This document shows, in pieces, positions 48,435-58,278 of a stretch of DNA of 64,000 nt. This stretch comes from Phocaeicola faecium (GTDB taxonomy: Bacteria > Bacteroidota > Bacteroidia > Bacteroidales > Bacteroidaceae), in the NCBI RefSeq assembly GCF_014837055.1, contig NZ_JACSPQ010000002.1:1-64000 (forward strand), read 5' to 3'. A program made the position numbers and the translations under genes. Position 1 is the stretch's first letter. Every line of letters starts with the position of its first letter. Under the pieces are notes generated by a model. The model made no database searches. It saw only the letters and a list, made by a program, of their open reading frames with translations, and was not told the DNA's origin.

Positions 48435-48527
48435 GCCTGAAAATTCATGCGGAAGAGTTGACCGGTTCTATGGGTAGAAACTAACAACGCTACCCATAGA
48501 ACCGGTCTGTTTTATGGGTAGCGTTTT
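48435..48527. repeat. 22-bp-phased palindrome element, copy 6
   Basis: Decamers start at 48446, 48468, 48490 and 48512: CATGCGGAAG, CTATGGGTAG, CTACCCATAG, TTATGGGTAG. The two middle units form a perfect 18-base inverted repeat (48460-48477 with 48490-48507) around 12 bases. The edges are GCCTGAAAA and GTAGCGTTTT. It lies in the 360-base gap between the converging argF' and GH43 genes; 48528-48644 shows nothing. Confidence 0.92.
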
Positions 48528-48644
48528 CGCTTGTTTCCAGTCACGGGTTTATCGGCTAAGAAATCCGATTCAAGCGGTAGTGTGTGAGAATGCTTTCGTG
48601 ATGCAGGCGGTGTGCTGTCGCCAGCCGTTTCGCATTGAAAGCCG

Positions 48645-49808
48645 TTAGTTAAGTAAGTGGTCGAAGTCGTTTATCGTCCAACTGTCTCTCCACTGGATAA
48701 CCGGTTTGCCTTCGTTAAACTGAATCGGCAGCCAGATATACCGTGCGTCGCTCGGATGCTTCGGCCGCCAGTTATCAGCCATGAAAATGAAAGCATCCTT
48801 TTTACCGGGAACAGGAAGTACAAACGTACTCTGTCCGTGGAAGGTGAGTTCGGCATCCTTGCCTACACACGGATTGGGGTGTTGCGTCCACGGTCCCCAG
48901 ATGCTCGGTGCGGAAAACATGCGTGCCTCGTTCGGGTCCCAGCCTGTACATCCCGAAGTAATCATCCAATACGTACCGTCTTTCTTGAACAAGGCAGGCG
49001 CTTCATTGTGTCCGGCAGGTGCGATGCGCGTATATTTTCCCGTGTGGCTTTGGTAATCGTCGCTCAATTCGGCTATATGAAGAGTCAAGTTATCTTCCGA
49101 TGAATAAATGTGATATGCCTTGCCGTCGTCGTCTACAAATAACTGCATGTCTCTTGCCATCTGTCCGCCCTCCAAATCGCGTTTCACGAACAGTCCTTTG
49201 GCGATGGCGTCATACCAAGCCGGTGTCCACCATTCGGTATATTTCCCGGCATCCAGCGTATCCAGTACCGCACGCTGCTCGTCAGTCATGTCGAACGGCA
49301 ATTTCCCCGGATTGATGCGTCCGGAACGGAGGTATTTGAAAGGTCCTGTCGGACGGTCGGCTACCGCCACCGCCGAACGTGCGGCCGCATATCCCTTGCC
49401 TTTCAGCTCCAAGTGAAACCACATTACGAATTTGCCCGTCTTTTCATTGTAAATCACCTTCGGGCGTTCCATGATACAGCCTTGCGTTATTTCGCTGGTC
49501 GTGTCGTTGGTCACTACGGGCAACACGGCACCTTCGTTTTTCCAATCGGTAAGATTCGGTGATGAATAACACATGATACCCACCATCGCACTGCTTGTTG
49601 TGTCCGATTTGTTTTCGCCGTACCAATAATACGTACCCTCGTGATAAAGAATACCGCCTCCATGTGCGTTGACATGTACGCCCGCATTATCCGGCCATAT
49701 TTCCATCGGACGAATCTCTTTAGCCTCTTGTTGCTGTGTGCAAGCCGAAAGAGCCAGCGTGCAGATACACACGGCCCATACAAATAAAGTTGTCTTTTTC
49801 ATATACAT
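48645..49808 (-). CDS. GH43 glycoside hydrolase lipoprotein
   Basis: A 387-residue five-bladed propeller hydrolase of family GH43, closest in feel to subfamilies 24/34 (exo-beta-1,3-galactanase-like). The lipoprotein signal ends LALSAC (Cys23). Motifs are HVNAHGGGILYHEGTYYWYGENK (blade one), ERPKVIYNEKTGKFVMWFH and HNEAPALFKKDGTYWMITSG, where the Glu in NEAPA is the probable general acid. In some members of these subfamilies one catalytic residue is not conserved, so activity is not assured. A second ATG six bases in (MKK) is an equally likely start. It is a single-gene unit with its own -7 box. Confidence 0.85.
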   Translation of the reverse strand: MYMKKTTLFVWAVCICTLALSACTQQQEAKEIRPMEIWPDNAGVHVNAHGGGILYHEGTYYWYGENKSDTTSSAMVGIMCYSSPNLTDWKNEGAVLPVVTNDTTSEITQGCIMERPKVIYNEKTGKFVMWFHLELKGKGYAAARSAVAVADRPTGPFKYLRSGRINPGKLPFDMTDEQRAVLDTLDAGKYTEWWTPAWYDAIAKGLFVKRDLEGGQMARDMQLFVDDDGKAYHIYSSEDNLTLHIAELSDDYQSHTGKYTRIAPAGHNEAPALFKKDGTYWMITSGCTGWDPNEARMFSAPSIWGPWTQHPNPCVGKDAELTFHGQSTFVLPVPGKKDAFIFMADNWRPKHPSDARYIWLPIQFNEGKPVIQWRDSWTINDFDHLLN

Positions 49809-49827
49809 AATTAGGTTTTAGTGGAGG

Positions 49828-49835
49828 CAAACTTA
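49828..49835 (-). promoter_or_regulatory. GH43 -7 promoter box
   Basis: TAAGTTTG on the minus strand, 19 bases before the first ATG; it implies a leader of only about 15 bases. Confidence 0.5.
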
Positions 49836-50020
49836 CAGAAAATCAGCAGGAGAAGCCGATAAAAATCAAGCGGAATACAATAAAAATCAGGCAACATGTA
49901 TCTTTTCGGCGTTTGGAGTGCGCTTATGGGGCGGATTTCTATTTTCCGATGCGGGCGTCAGGCGGTTCTTGTTTTCATGAATTTATCTGCTTTTCGCCCC
50001 TTTTTTTCATTTATAGTTTG

Positions 50021-50028
50021 TACTTTTG
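50021..50028 (+). promoter_or_regulatory. ruvB -7 promoter box
   Basis: TACTTTTG ends only 7 bases before the chosen ruvB ATG, so the transcript would be nearly leaderless. Confidence 0.5.
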
Positions 50029-50035
50029 CATTGAT

Positions 50036-51067
50036 ATGGAAGAACAATTCGACATACGAGACTATAAACCGACGGGTAAAGAACGTGATTTCGAAAATGC
50101 ACTTCGCCCGTTGCAATTCGGAGATTTTAGCGGACAAGACAAGGTGGTGGATAATCTGCGCATCTTTGTAAAAGCTGCCCGTTTGCGTGCCGAGGCACTT
50201 GATCATGTGTTATTACACGGCCCTCCGGGATTAGGTAAAACTACATTGAGTAATATTATTGCCAACGAATTGGGAGTGGGATTTAAGGTCACTTCAGGGC
50301 CGGTCCTCGATAAGCCGGGCGATTTGGCAGGAGTTTTGACCAGTTTGGAACCGAACGACGTGTTGTTTATCGACGAAATACATCGCCTTAGTCCGGTAGT
50401 GGAGGAGTATCTGTATTCGGCAATGGAAGACTACCGCATTGATATCATGATAGATAAAGGGCCTTCGGCACGAAGCATCCAACTCGATTTGAATCCTTTC
50501 ACACTGGTGGGTGCCACCACTCGCAGCGGTTTGCTTACGGCTCCGCTCCGTGCCCGCTTCGGCATCAACTTGCATTTGGAGTATTACGACGACTCGGTGC
50601 TGACGAAAATTATCCTTCGCTCATCGAAGATACTGAATGTTCCCTGCGACGTGGAAGCCGCCGGCGAAATCGCTTCACGCAGTCGCGGAACGCCCCGTAT
50701 TGCCAACGCTTTGTTACGCCGCGTGCGCGATTTTGCCCAAGTAAAAGGCTCCGGACGTATCACCATCGAGATAGCCCGCTATGCGCTTGAGGCATTGAAC
50801 ATCGATCGCTACGGACTGGACGAGATAGATAATAAGATACTCTGTACGATTATAGATAAGTTTAAAGGCGGCCCTGTGGGATTGACCACCATCGCCACGG
50901 CGCTGGGTGAAGATCCCGGTACACTGGAAGAAGTGTATGAGCCTTTTTTGATCAAAGAAGGATTCTTGAAACGTACGCCTCGCGGCAGGGAAGTGACCGA
51001 ACTGGCTTATAAGCATTTGGGAAGGAGTATTTATAATGGTAATAATAACAGGACTTTGTTTGATTAA
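50036..51067 (+). CDS. ruvB: Holliday junction branch migration helicase RuvB
   Basis: A 343-residue AAA+ motor that, with RuvA, drives branch migration of Holliday junctions. Walker [10 protein letters not shown], Walker [10 protein letters not shown], sensor [18 protein letters not shown] and the C-terminal winged-helix [28 protein letters not shown] are all present. The frame is open back to 49913, but the family start is [14 protein letters not shown] at 50036. A flippase gene follows after six bases and is probably cotranscribed. Confidence 0.96.
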   Translation: MEEQFDIRDYKPTGKERDFENALRPLQFGDFSGQDKVVDNLRIFVKAARLRAEALDHVLLHGPPGLGKTTLSNIIANELGVGFKVTSGPVLDKPGDLAGVLTSLEPNDVLFIDEIHRLSPVVEEYLYSAMEDYRIDIMIDKGPSARSIQLDLNPFTLVGATTRSGLLTAPLRARFGINLHLEYYDDSVLTKIILRSSKILNVPCDVEAAGEIASRSRGTPRIANALLRRVRDFAQVKGSGRITIEIARYALEALNIDRYGLDEIDNKILCTIIDKFKGGPVGLTTIATALGEDPGTLEEVYEPFLIKEGFLKRTPRGREVTELAYKHLGRSIYNGNNNRTLFD

Positions 51068-51072
51068 GTTTT

Positions 51073-52563
51073 ATGGCTGAGTTGAAATCTTTGGCTAAAG
51101 ATACTGCCATTTATGGAGTGAGCAGTATTGTAGGGCGTTTCTTGAATTATCTGCTGGTTCCGCTTTATACGGTTGTATTGCCGGCAGCGTCGGGAGGATA
51201 TGGTGTGGTCTCTAACGTGTACGCCTATACAGCTTTGATATTGGTATTGCTTACTTTCGGAATGGAAACCGGCTTTTTCCGTTTTGCCAATAAGTCGGGC
51301 GAGAACCCTGAAAAAGTTTATGCCAATACGTTGCTGTTTGTAGGCGGGCTGTCGTTAGTATTTGTGGCGCTCTGCATCATTTTCTTACATCCTATTTCGG
51401 CATTTTTAGGTTATCCCGACCATCCCGATTACGTAGGGATGATGGTGCTGGTGGTTGCACTCGATTCTTTTCAGTGCATACCCTTTGCCTATTTGCGCTA
51501 TAAGAAACGTCCCATAAAGTTTGCCGCGATAAAGCTGTTTAATATCATCGGGAATATCTGTTTGAACCTGTTCTTTTTGTTGCTCTGTCCGTGGCTTGAT
51601 GCACAGGGTTACGATTGGGTTTCATCTTTTTACAATCCCAATTATTTAGTAGGATATATCTTTGCGTCAAACCTTATCATGTCTGCCGTACAGATGTTTT
51701 TTTTCTCATCGGAACTGCGCGGATTTTCTTACCGCATTGATTGGGGACTGATGAAGAAAATGATAACCTATTCATTTCCTATTCTTATCTTCGGGCTGGT
51801 AGGCATTTTGAACCAGACGATTGACAAGATGATTTATCCCTTTTTGTTCGATGACCGTCAGGAAGGTTTGGTTCAGTTAGGTATTTATAGTGCAACCAGT
51901 AAAGTTGCGCTCGTTATGGCGATGTTTACACAAGCATTCCGATACGCTTACGAACCCTTTGTATTCGGGAAAACAAAAGATGCAGACAACCGTAAGGTGT
52001 ATGCTGCCGCCATGAAATACTTCTTCATCTTTTCGCTGCTCGCATTCTTGGCGGTGATGGGATACATGGATATTTTGAAATACATGGTGGCGAGCGACTA
52101 TTGGGAAGGGCTGGGCGTAGTAGCCATCGTAATGGGAGCTGAAATCTTTAAAGGCATTTACTTTAACTTGTCATTCTGGTATAAACTGACCGACGAGACC
52201 CGATGGGGAGCTTATTTTTCGTTGATAGGCTGTATAGTGATACTTGTATTAAACGTTTGTCTTGTGCCCCGTTATGGATATGTTGCCTCGGCGTGGGCAT
52301 CAGTTGCGGGATACGGAGTGATTACGTTGCTTTCATACGTTATCGGGCAAAAGAAATATCCGGTTTCCTATCCTTTGAAGGAAATGGCAGTTTATTTGAT
52401 ACTGGCTGTGGTACTGTTTGCTCTTTATCAAGCAGTAGAGATACCAAATGTTGTGTTGCGTTTGATATACCGCACGCTGTTAATCCTTGTATTTGTAGCT
52501 TATATAGTAAAGAAAGATCTGCCGCTGAAAAGCATTCCGATAATCAACCGGTTTGTAAAGTAA
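51073..52563 (+). CDS. Oligosaccharide flippase (MOP/Wzx-like) membrane protein
   Basis: A 496-residue integral membrane protein with about 14 hydrophobic segments and the opening LAKDTAIYGVSSIVGRFLNYLLVPLYT typical of the polysaccharide biosynthesis (Wzx-like) branch of the MOP superfamily. It probably flips a lipid-linked oligosaccharide across the inner membrane. No glycosyltransferase cluster is adjacent, so the substrate is unknown. It shares a transcript with ruvB, a chromosomal pairing without obvious functional meaning. Confidence 0.88.
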   Translation: MAELKSLAKDTAIYGVSSIVGRFLNYLLVPLYTVVLPAASGGYGVVSNVYAYTALILVLLTFGMETGFFRFANKSGENPEKVYANTLLFVGGLSLVFVALCIIFLHPISAFLGYPDHPDYVGMMVLVVALDSFQCIPFAYLRYKKRPIKFAAIKLFNIIGNICLNLFFLLLCPWLDAQGYDWVSSFYNPNYLVGYIFASNLIMSAVQMFFFSSELRGFSYRIDWGLMKKMITYSFPILIFGLVGILNQTIDKMIYPFLFDDRQEGLVQLGIYSATSKVALVMAMFTQAFRYAYEPFVFGKTKDADNRKVYAAAMKYFFIFSLLAFLAVMGYMDILKYMVASDYWEGLGVVAIVMGAEIFKGIYFNLSFWYKLTDETRWGAYFSLIGCIVILVLNVCLVPRYGYVASAWASVAGYGVITLLSYVIGQKKYPVSYPLKEMAVYLILAVVLFALYQAVEIPNVVLRLIYRTLLILVFVAYIVKKDLPLKSIPIINRFVK

Positions 52564-52580
52564 GCCGCTTATAATGAAAG

Positions 52581-52635
52581 AGGGAGGAATATCCGGATAG
52601 ATGCTTTTGCATGTTCCGGTATTCCTCCCTTTTTC
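52581..52635. terminator. Bidirectional terminator between flippase and DEAD-box gene
   Basis: Stem AGGGAGGAATA-CCGGA / TCCGGTATTCCTCCCT around a 17-base loop, followed by TTTTT. It serves converging transcripts. Confidence 0.9.
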
Positions 52636-52662
52636 TGCTTTTATGTTGTGATGTGAATCGGC

Positions 52663-54498
52663 TTATTTTTTACGCTTCTTTCCGCGTTTTCCCCAGTTTT
52701 CATCCATGAAACCTGCATCGAAATCCTCATTATCCTGTTGGAAGAACTGCTTCCAATCGTCTTTCCGTTTCGATTTGGCAGGTTTTACCGCTTCTTCTTT
52801 TTTCCGTTTGCCCGACTCTTTTTTATCGCGCTTTTTGCCTGCCTTGTCGCTCTTTCCACTATTCTCATCGGCATATTCCACTACCACTTTACGGCCGTTA
52901 ACCGAAGTCTTGTTTAAAGCCTTCACTACCAGTGCGGCTTGCGGCTCAATAACTTCAAAGAAAGAAAAGTTCTGCATCAAGTCGATTCGTCCTATCTGGA
53001 TGCGTTCTTTCTTGATATGACGGTTAATCATGTCGATAATCTGATTAGGGAAGAAGCCGTCCGTCTTTCCTAAATTCAAGAACAGTCTCGTGTAACCTTT
53101 CTCAGCCTTGCGCGAACGTTCGCCGCCCCGCTCTTTGCGCTCCTTGCGTTCTCCCTTCTTGTTCTCGGCATTCGGTTGTTCGATTTCAGGCGCATTCTTA
53201 TAGTAATCAAGGAATCGGTTGAACTCCATTGATACCACGCGCTTAATCAAATCTTCTTTGCTCAGCCACTCGAATTTGCGGTAAATGCTTGGCAAGAACG
53301 TTTCGATTTCTTCCTCATCTACTTTTACCTTTTCGATGTCGTCGATAACCTTGATGAGCTGTTGCTCACAGATTTCCTTTCCCGAAGGCAATGTGCCGAG
53401 GTCGAATTTCTTTTTGATAATCCGTTCTATTTCGCGCATTTTCCCTTTCTCGCGCAGGTTGATGATAGAAATAGAGACACCCGTTTTTCCGGCACGTCCG
53501 GTACGTCCGCTGCGGTGCGTGTAACTTTCCGTATCATCGGGCAGTCCGTAGTTGATTACATGAGTCAGGTCGTTAACATCCAGTCCGCGGGCAGCCACGT
53601 CGGTAGCCACCAGCAACTGCAAATGACGCTGGCGGAATTTCTGCATCACCAAGTCGCGTTGCGCCTGACTCAATTCACCGTGCAGCGAATCGGCATTATA
53701 GCCGTCTTGAATCAACTTGTCGGCAATTTCTTGCGTTTCCTTGCGTGTGCGGCAGAAAATGATACCGTAAATCTGCGGATAAAAGTCGACCACACGTTTC
53801 AACGCCAAGTATTTATCTTTGGCATGTACAGTATAAGCAATGTGATGAACGTTTTTGCTTCCCTCGTTTTTCGTACCGATGGTAATTTCTTTGGCATCGT
53901 GCAGATAGGTTTTGGCGATACGTGAGATTTCAGGGCTCATCGTAGCCGAGAACATCAGCGTATTGCGGTCTTCAGGTACTTGTTCCAAGATGGCATTGAT
54001 GCTGTCGGTAAATCCCATGTTCAACATTTCGTCAGCCTCGTCCATAACCACATCACGGATGGTTTCCAGACGAGCCACCTTGCGCTCCATCAAGTCGATG
54101 AGACGTCCCGGAGTAGCCACGATGATGTGTACCCCTTTTTTCAAGCTCCGTATTTGGCTTTCTATGGACGAGCCGCCGTATACAGGCAATATTTTCAGGT
54201 CGGTGATATACTTGGAATAATCTGTTAAGTCTCCTGCTATCTGCAAACACAGTTCGCGTGTAGGACAAAGGATAAGTGCTTGCGGCACACGGTTCTTAAT
54301 ATCAATTTTTTGTATCAGCGGCAGACCAAATGCGGCTGTTTTTCCGGTTCCGGTTTGTGCCAGAGCCACTACGTCATTACCGTTCCCCAGCAAATAAGGT
54401 ATTACTTCTTCTTGTACGGGCATGGGATGCTCATATCCCATTTCTTCGATTGCTTTGCGTATTTCCGGGGAAACGCCCAATTCTTCAAATGTTTTCAT
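52663..54498 (-). CDS. deaD: DEAD-box RNA helicase with DbpA-like RNA-binding domain
   Basis: A 611-residue ATP-dependent RNA helicase, CsdA/DeaD-like. Motifs are Q (PMPVQEEVIP), I (AQTGTGKTA), II (VMDEADEML), III (FSATM), and the second domain with GRTGRAGKTG. After a linker comes a DbpA-type RNA-recognition domain (YTRLFLNLGKTDGFFPNQIIDMINRHI, IQIGRIDLMQNFSFFEV) and then a basic Lys/Gly tail (KRDKKESGKRKKEE). It probably remodels rRNA during ribosome assembly, perhaps in the cold. It is a single-gene unit with its own -7 box. Confidence 0.95.
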   Translation of the reverse strand: MKTFEELGVSPEIRKAIEEMGYEHPMPVQEEVIPYLLGNGNDVVALAQTGTGKTAAFGLPLIQKIDIKNRVPQALILCPTRELCLQIAGDLTDYSKYITDLKILPVYGGSSIESQIRSLKKGVHIIVATPGRLIDLMERKVARLETIRDVVMDEADEMLNMGFTDSINAILEQVPEDRNTLMFSATMSPEISRIAKTYLHDAKEITIGTKNEGSKNVHHIAYTVHAKDKYLALKRVVDFYPQIYGIIFCRTRKETQEIADKLIQDGYNADSLHGELSQAQRDLVMQKFRQRHLQLLVATDVAARGLDVNDLTHVINYGLPDDTESYTHRSGRTGRAGKTGVSISIINLREKGKMREIERIIKKKFDLGTLPSGKEICEQQLIKVIDDIEKVKVDEEEIETFLPSIYRKFEWLSKEDLIKRVVSMEFNRFLDYYKNAPEIEQPNAENKKGERKERKERGGERSRKAEKGYTRLFLNLGKTDGFFPNQIIDMINRHIKKERIQIGRIDLMQNFSFFEVIEPQAALVVKALNKTSVNGRKVVVEYADENSGKSDKAGKKRDKKESGKRKKEEAVKPAKSKRKDDWKQFFQQDNEDFDAGFMDENWGKRGKKRKK

Positions 54499-54526
54499 TT
54501 ATCGTTTCAAATATCTAATTCGGCTG

Positions 54527-54534
54527 CAAAGATA
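54527..54534 (-). promoter_or_regulatory. deaD -7 promoter box
   Basis: TATCTTTG on the minus strand, 28 bases before the deaD ATG. The same box sequence occurs before rpmE2, DUF177 and DUF2007. Confidence 0.6.
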
Positions 54535-54622
54535 CGCACATTTACTGATATATAGGTATTTCTATGCACTTTTTTACCAAACTATCAGCGATTGAAGAAC
54601 CGGGCTTTTACTGTTCGAATGC

Positions 54623-55426
54623 TCAAGCCGTTTCCTCTTGCCAGTCAGCCGGTTGCGGAAGCAGCTTTTTGCGGAAAATATAGATACAGGCAAGGGTAAG
54701 CACTACGCCTGCCGCAGCGATACAGATGGCATCGGTTGTTCCGAAAGCCTCTTGCATGGTGGCATCGGGATTATCGGAATAAAGAAAAAGTACGACGGAA
54801 GTTCCGTTGTTGATGAAATGCATCAGGATGCTGGGGATGAGGCTTCCGCTACGGTAATAAATCCATCCCAAAGCCAGTCCGAGTACGAAAGCGAACGGGA
54901 TTTGTGCCGGATTGCCGTGGATGGCACCGAACAGCAGTGAAGAAACAATGATTGCTGCGGCGGGTTTCTTCCATTTGCGTAACAAGTGTCCTTGAATAGC
55001 CCCCCTGAAAAGCAATTCTTCGGCAATGGGTGCCATGACAACGATGGCGATGATTCCCGCCGGGTGGTGCATCATGGTTTCAAACGTGGCTTCCATGTTG
55101 TTGGGGAGGTTGACCAGCTCGCTCAAGTAGTTACACCATAGTCCCATGCCGATGATGAACAGGATAGATACTGCCAATACGCTGCCCGAATTGTAATAAG
55201 CAAGTGTCTGTCGGTTCAGCCGGACGTATTTCCACGCAAGCAGGTGAACGACCAAAGCGAGCGTTCCGATTAATTGCGACATCAGCAGCAGAGTCACTCC
55301 GCTTGGATCTGTCAGGTTAGGAAGTTGGGTGGTGTGATGATAAACCATGTAGCCGCAGGTAAAAACTCCTTGCGTGGCAAACTGATAAATGAGATAATAG
55401 AGCAATAGTTTGATGGTACGTCCCAT
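54623..55426 (-). CDS. CPBP-family intramembrane metalloprotease
   Basis: A 267-residue membrane protein with about eight hydrophobic segments. It has the CPBP (CAAX protease and bacteriocin-processing) motifs APIAEELLFRGAIQG (EExxxR) and FGAIHGNPAQIPFAFVLGLALG (H) and a later HFINNGTS. It may process small peptides or act in bacteriocin self-protection; the substrate is unknown. It is divergent from the GH97 gene across a 643-base gap. Confidence 0.88.
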   Translation of the reverse strand: MGRTIKLLLYYLIYQFATQGVFTCGYMVYHHTTQLPNLTDPSGVTLLLMSQLIGTLALVVHLLAWKYVRLNRQTLAYYNSGSVLAVSILFIIGMGLWCNYLSELVNLPNNMEATFETMMHHPAGIIAIVVMAPIAEELLFRGAIQGHLLRKWKKPAAAIIVSSLLFGAIHGNPAQIPFAFVLGLALGWIYYRSGSLIPSILMHFINNGTSVVLFLYSDNPDATMQEAFGTTDAICIAAAGVVLTLACIYIFRKKLLPQPADWQEETA

Positions 55427-55520
55427 AATGAATAACAGTTTTTATCTTGTTAAAAATATTGAACCTCTTAAACCTTTCCTGACCCTGCGGAAGCACGAAA
55501 AAATTTCCACCGCTATGCCC

Positions 55521-55620
55521 TGAAAAAACGCTACCGTTAGTGTGGTCCATCCCATGCGGTAGTGTTAACAGGTTCTACCCATAGCGTTGCCCGGTTCTAC
55601 CCATAGAATTTTTCAAGCCT
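55521..55620. repeat. 22-bp-phased palindrome element, copy 7
   Basis: Decamers start at 55532, 55554, 55576 and 55598: CTACCGTTAG, CATGCGGTAG, CTACCCATAG, CTACCCATAG. The edges are CCTGAAAAAACG and AATTTTTCAAGCC. It lies in the 643-base gap between the CPBP and GH97 genes; the remaining 450 bases (55621-56069) show no promoter box or convincing ORF. Confidence 0.92.
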
Positions 55621-56069
55621 CCGGATAGGCTGGAGAAGGCTTAAAACAAGCTCATTATAAGTTTTAATCACTTCATTACAAATGTAGGCGATATTCCTTT
55701 GCCGTAAAAATAAAAATGTAAAAATTTAAACAAGTGCAGAGAAACAATTGTTCACTCCGCTTTCTTTTGTCGTCAAAAAATCCGAAATTTGCATGTACGG
55801 AAATGTCTGCAATCGGGGTAAGTGACACAAGTCGGTTCTTTTGTCCGTTTTATCGCATGAACCAAACAGTTTATCCGCATGTTTTATCAGAGGCTTCGGA
55901 TAGCGGCGGAACAGGCGCGGGAGAGGTGAGGAATGGAACCCTGAACGTTAAGTATTTCTGTGAGAAAAGTTGTTATCATTATAACCAGATGCTCTCAGCA
56001 GATTTTGGAGGGCATGTTTTATTATTAATAGTGTAAAGTAAAAATGTTAATCATTAAACCCCGTATTCT

Positions 56070-58178
56070 ATGAGACTTATCATTTTTATCGGTATGTTGT
56101 GTTGGATGGTGGCAGGAACGGTTTCTGCGCAAACGTTGGATTCGCCCGATGGTAATTTAAAGCTGAATTTCCGCCTGCTGGATGACGGTACGCCCGTTTA
56201 CTCCCTTCAGTATAAGGGAAAAGACGTTATTAAAGAAAGCAAGATGGGCTTCCGGATACGTCCGTCGTATGTATTCAATAAAGATTTTACGATAACCGAT
56301 ACGCGCTTTTCTGAATCGGACACCACGTGGAAACCGGTGTTGGGCGAAAACAGTGAGATTCGAGACAACCATAAAGAAATGTTTGTAGCCTTACAGCAAA
56401 ACGGAACCGGCTGGCTGTTGAACATCCGTTTCCGCCTTTTCAACGATGGCTTGGGCTTCCGTTACGAATTCCCCGTACAGAAAGAACTGCGTAACTTTAC
56501 GCTCGATGGCGAAACCACGGAGTTCCGGTTGACGGGCGACCATAAGGCTTTCTGGTTGCCGGGCGATTACGATACCAACGAATATCCTACCACGGTGTCG
56601 AAACTATCGGAGGTAGCCTCGCTGACCGAGAAAGTGCGTCAAGAACCTTTGGCAGCGAAAGCCTTCACGCCGGGACTTGCCGTACAAACACCGCTGATGC
56701 TGAAGTCTGCCGACGGACTGTATATCAACATCCACGAAGCTGCGTTGGTAAATTATCCGGCAATGTGCCTCGACTTGGATGACAAGGCTTTTGTTTTGAC
56801 CTCTCATCTGACGCCCGACCGTAACGGAGCGCGCGGTTTTATCCAGACTGGCAGTGTTACTCCGTGGCGTACGGTGGTGGTGAGCGACGACGCGCGCGAC
56901 ATACTTGCTTCGAACTTGATATTGAACTTAAACGAACCTTGCAAGCTGGCAGATACATCGTGGATTCACCCGGTGAAGTACGTCGGTGTGTGGTGGGAAT
57001 ACTTTACCGGACAAGGCTCTACGTGGGCTTATACCAATAATCAGGACATCGTAATCGGTGAAACAGATTATACGAAAGAGAAACCGAACGGAACACACGG
57101 GGCAAATACGGCTCACGTGAAAGAATACATCGACTTCGCTGCAAAACATGGTTTCGACGGCGTATTGGTAGAAGGATGGAACGAAGGTTGGGAAGCGAAC
57201 TTTGCCTACATAAAGGAACACATTTACGATTTCGACAAACCTTATCCCGATTTCGATGTGGAAGAACTTCATCGTTATGCGGCAGAGCGTGGCGTGAAAA
57301 TCATCATGCACCACGAAACCACTTCATCGGTTGCCGATTATGAACGCCAGATGGAAGATGCTTTCCGCTTTATGGCAGATAACGGATACGATGCCGTAAA
57401 GACCGGTTACGTAGGCCCGATTATTCCGCGCAGCGAATATCACGACGGACAGTGGATGGTAAACCACTACCTGCGTGTGGCGAAAACGGCTGCCAGATAT
57501 AAGGTGATGGTCAACTCCCACGAGGCGGTACGTCCTACCGGATTGTGTCGTACTTATCCCAACTGGTTCGCCCAAGAATCTGCCCGCGGAACAGAGTTTG
57601 AGTCTTTCAACGGCAATACGCTTGAACATACCACCATTCTTCCGTTTACACGCCTGATGGGAGGCCCGATGGACTATACGCCGGGAATCTTCGAAGGCGA
57701 CCTTTCGGTTTACGGTTCGAACAAAGCGAAACTCAGTACCACGCTCGTCAAACAGTTGGCACTTTACGTAACCATGTACAGTCCGCTCCAGATGGCTGCT
57801 GATTTGTATCAGAATTATGAAAAATATCCCGACGCTTTCCAATTTATTAAAGATGTGGCAGCAGACTGGGACAATACATATATCCTCGAAGCCGAACCGG
57901 GTGATTACATTACGATAGCCCGTAAAGCAAAAGGCAAAAACGAATGGTACATCGGCGGAATAACCGATGAAAATGCCCGCGAAGCAGTCATCGACCTCAG
58001 CTTCTTGCCGGAAGGAAAGAAATATGAAGCAACGATTTATGCCGACGGAAAGAAAGCCGACTGGCGCACCAACCCGAAAGATTATGTAATATCCACGAAG
58101 AAAGTAACCCGCAAAACCGTATTGAAGCAACGCCTTGCACCGAGTGGGGGAGTGGCTATCAGCATCAGGGAATTATAA
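56070..58178 (+). CDS. GH97 alpha-glucosidase (SusB-type, inverting)
   Basis: A 702-residue exported enzyme; the signal peptide ends VAGTVSAQ. It is a GH97 with an N-terminal beta-sandwich (SPDGNLKLNF), a TIM barrel and a C-terminal sheet. Glu416 (MHHETTS), Glu485 (NSHEAVRPTG) and Glu509 (RGTEFE) line up, with a constant offset of 23, with Glu439, Glu508 and Glu532 of SusB, the base pair and acid of the inverting mechanism. The Asp nucleophile of retaining GH97 alpha-galactosidases is replaced by Gly in VKTGYVG. An inverting alpha-glucosidase is therefore predicted. It begins a GH97-GH5 plus-strand pair. Confidence 0.92.
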   Translation: MRLIIFIGMLCWMVAGTVSAQTLDSPDGNLKLNFRLLDDGTPVYSLQYKGKDVIKESKMGFRIRPSYVFNKDFTITDTRFSESDTTWKPVLGENSEIRDNHKEMFVALQQNGTGWLLNIRFRLFNDGLGFRYEFPVQKELRNFTLDGETTEFRLTGDHKAFWLPGDYDTNEYPTTVSKLSEVASLTEKVRQEPLAAKAFTPGLAVQTPLMLKSADGLYINIHEAALVNYPAMCLDLDDKAFVLTSHLTPDRNGARGFIQTGSVTPWRTVVVSDDARDILASNLILNLNEPCKLADTSWIHPVKYVGVWWEYFTGQGSTWAYTNNQDIVIGETDYTKEKPNGTHGANTAHVKEYIDFAAKHGFDGVLVEGWNEGWEANFAYIKEHIYDFDKPYPDFDVEELHRYAAERGVKIIMHHETTSSVADYERQMEDAFRFMADNGYDAVKTGYVGPIIPRSEYHDGQWMVNHYLRVAKTAARYKVMVNSHEAVRPTGLCRTYPNWFAQESARGTEFESFNGNTLEHTTILPFTRLMGGPMDYTPGIFEGDLSVYGSNKAKLSTTLVKQLALYVTMYSPLQMAADLYQNYEKYPDAFQFIKDVAADWDNTYILEAEPGDYITIARKAKGKNEWYIGGITDENAREAVIDLSFLPEGKKYEATIYADGKKADWRTNPKDYVISTKKVTRKTVLKQRLAPSGGVAISIREL

Positions 58179-58254
58179 AAAGGAGTTATAAAAGAAGTAT
58201 CATCCTTTGATAAGATAGTAGCAGTAAATCTGCCCGGACCAAGCTACTTTTGTG

Positions 58255-58262
58255 CAGAAACT
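58255..58262 (+). promoter_or_regulatory. GH5 -7 promoter box
   Basis: TACTTTTG, 16 bases before the GH5 ATG. It suggests that GH5 has its own short-leader promoter, apart from GH97. Confidence 0.5.
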
Positions 58263-58278
58263 TTAACCGGTAAATCTT

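Noticed and set aside
49913-50035. N-terminal extension of ruvB
   Set aside because: Outside the RuvB family, Cys/Phe-rich and contains the -7 box; the family start is at 50036.
55734-56036. 100-codon plus-strand frame before GH97
   Set aside because: Begins with GTG, shows no family pattern, promoter box or ribosome site, and has low-complexity composition like the intergenic DNA.
57324-58130. 268-codon minus-strand frame
   Set aside because: Antisense shadow of the GH97 gene, which has catalytic residues in the correct places.
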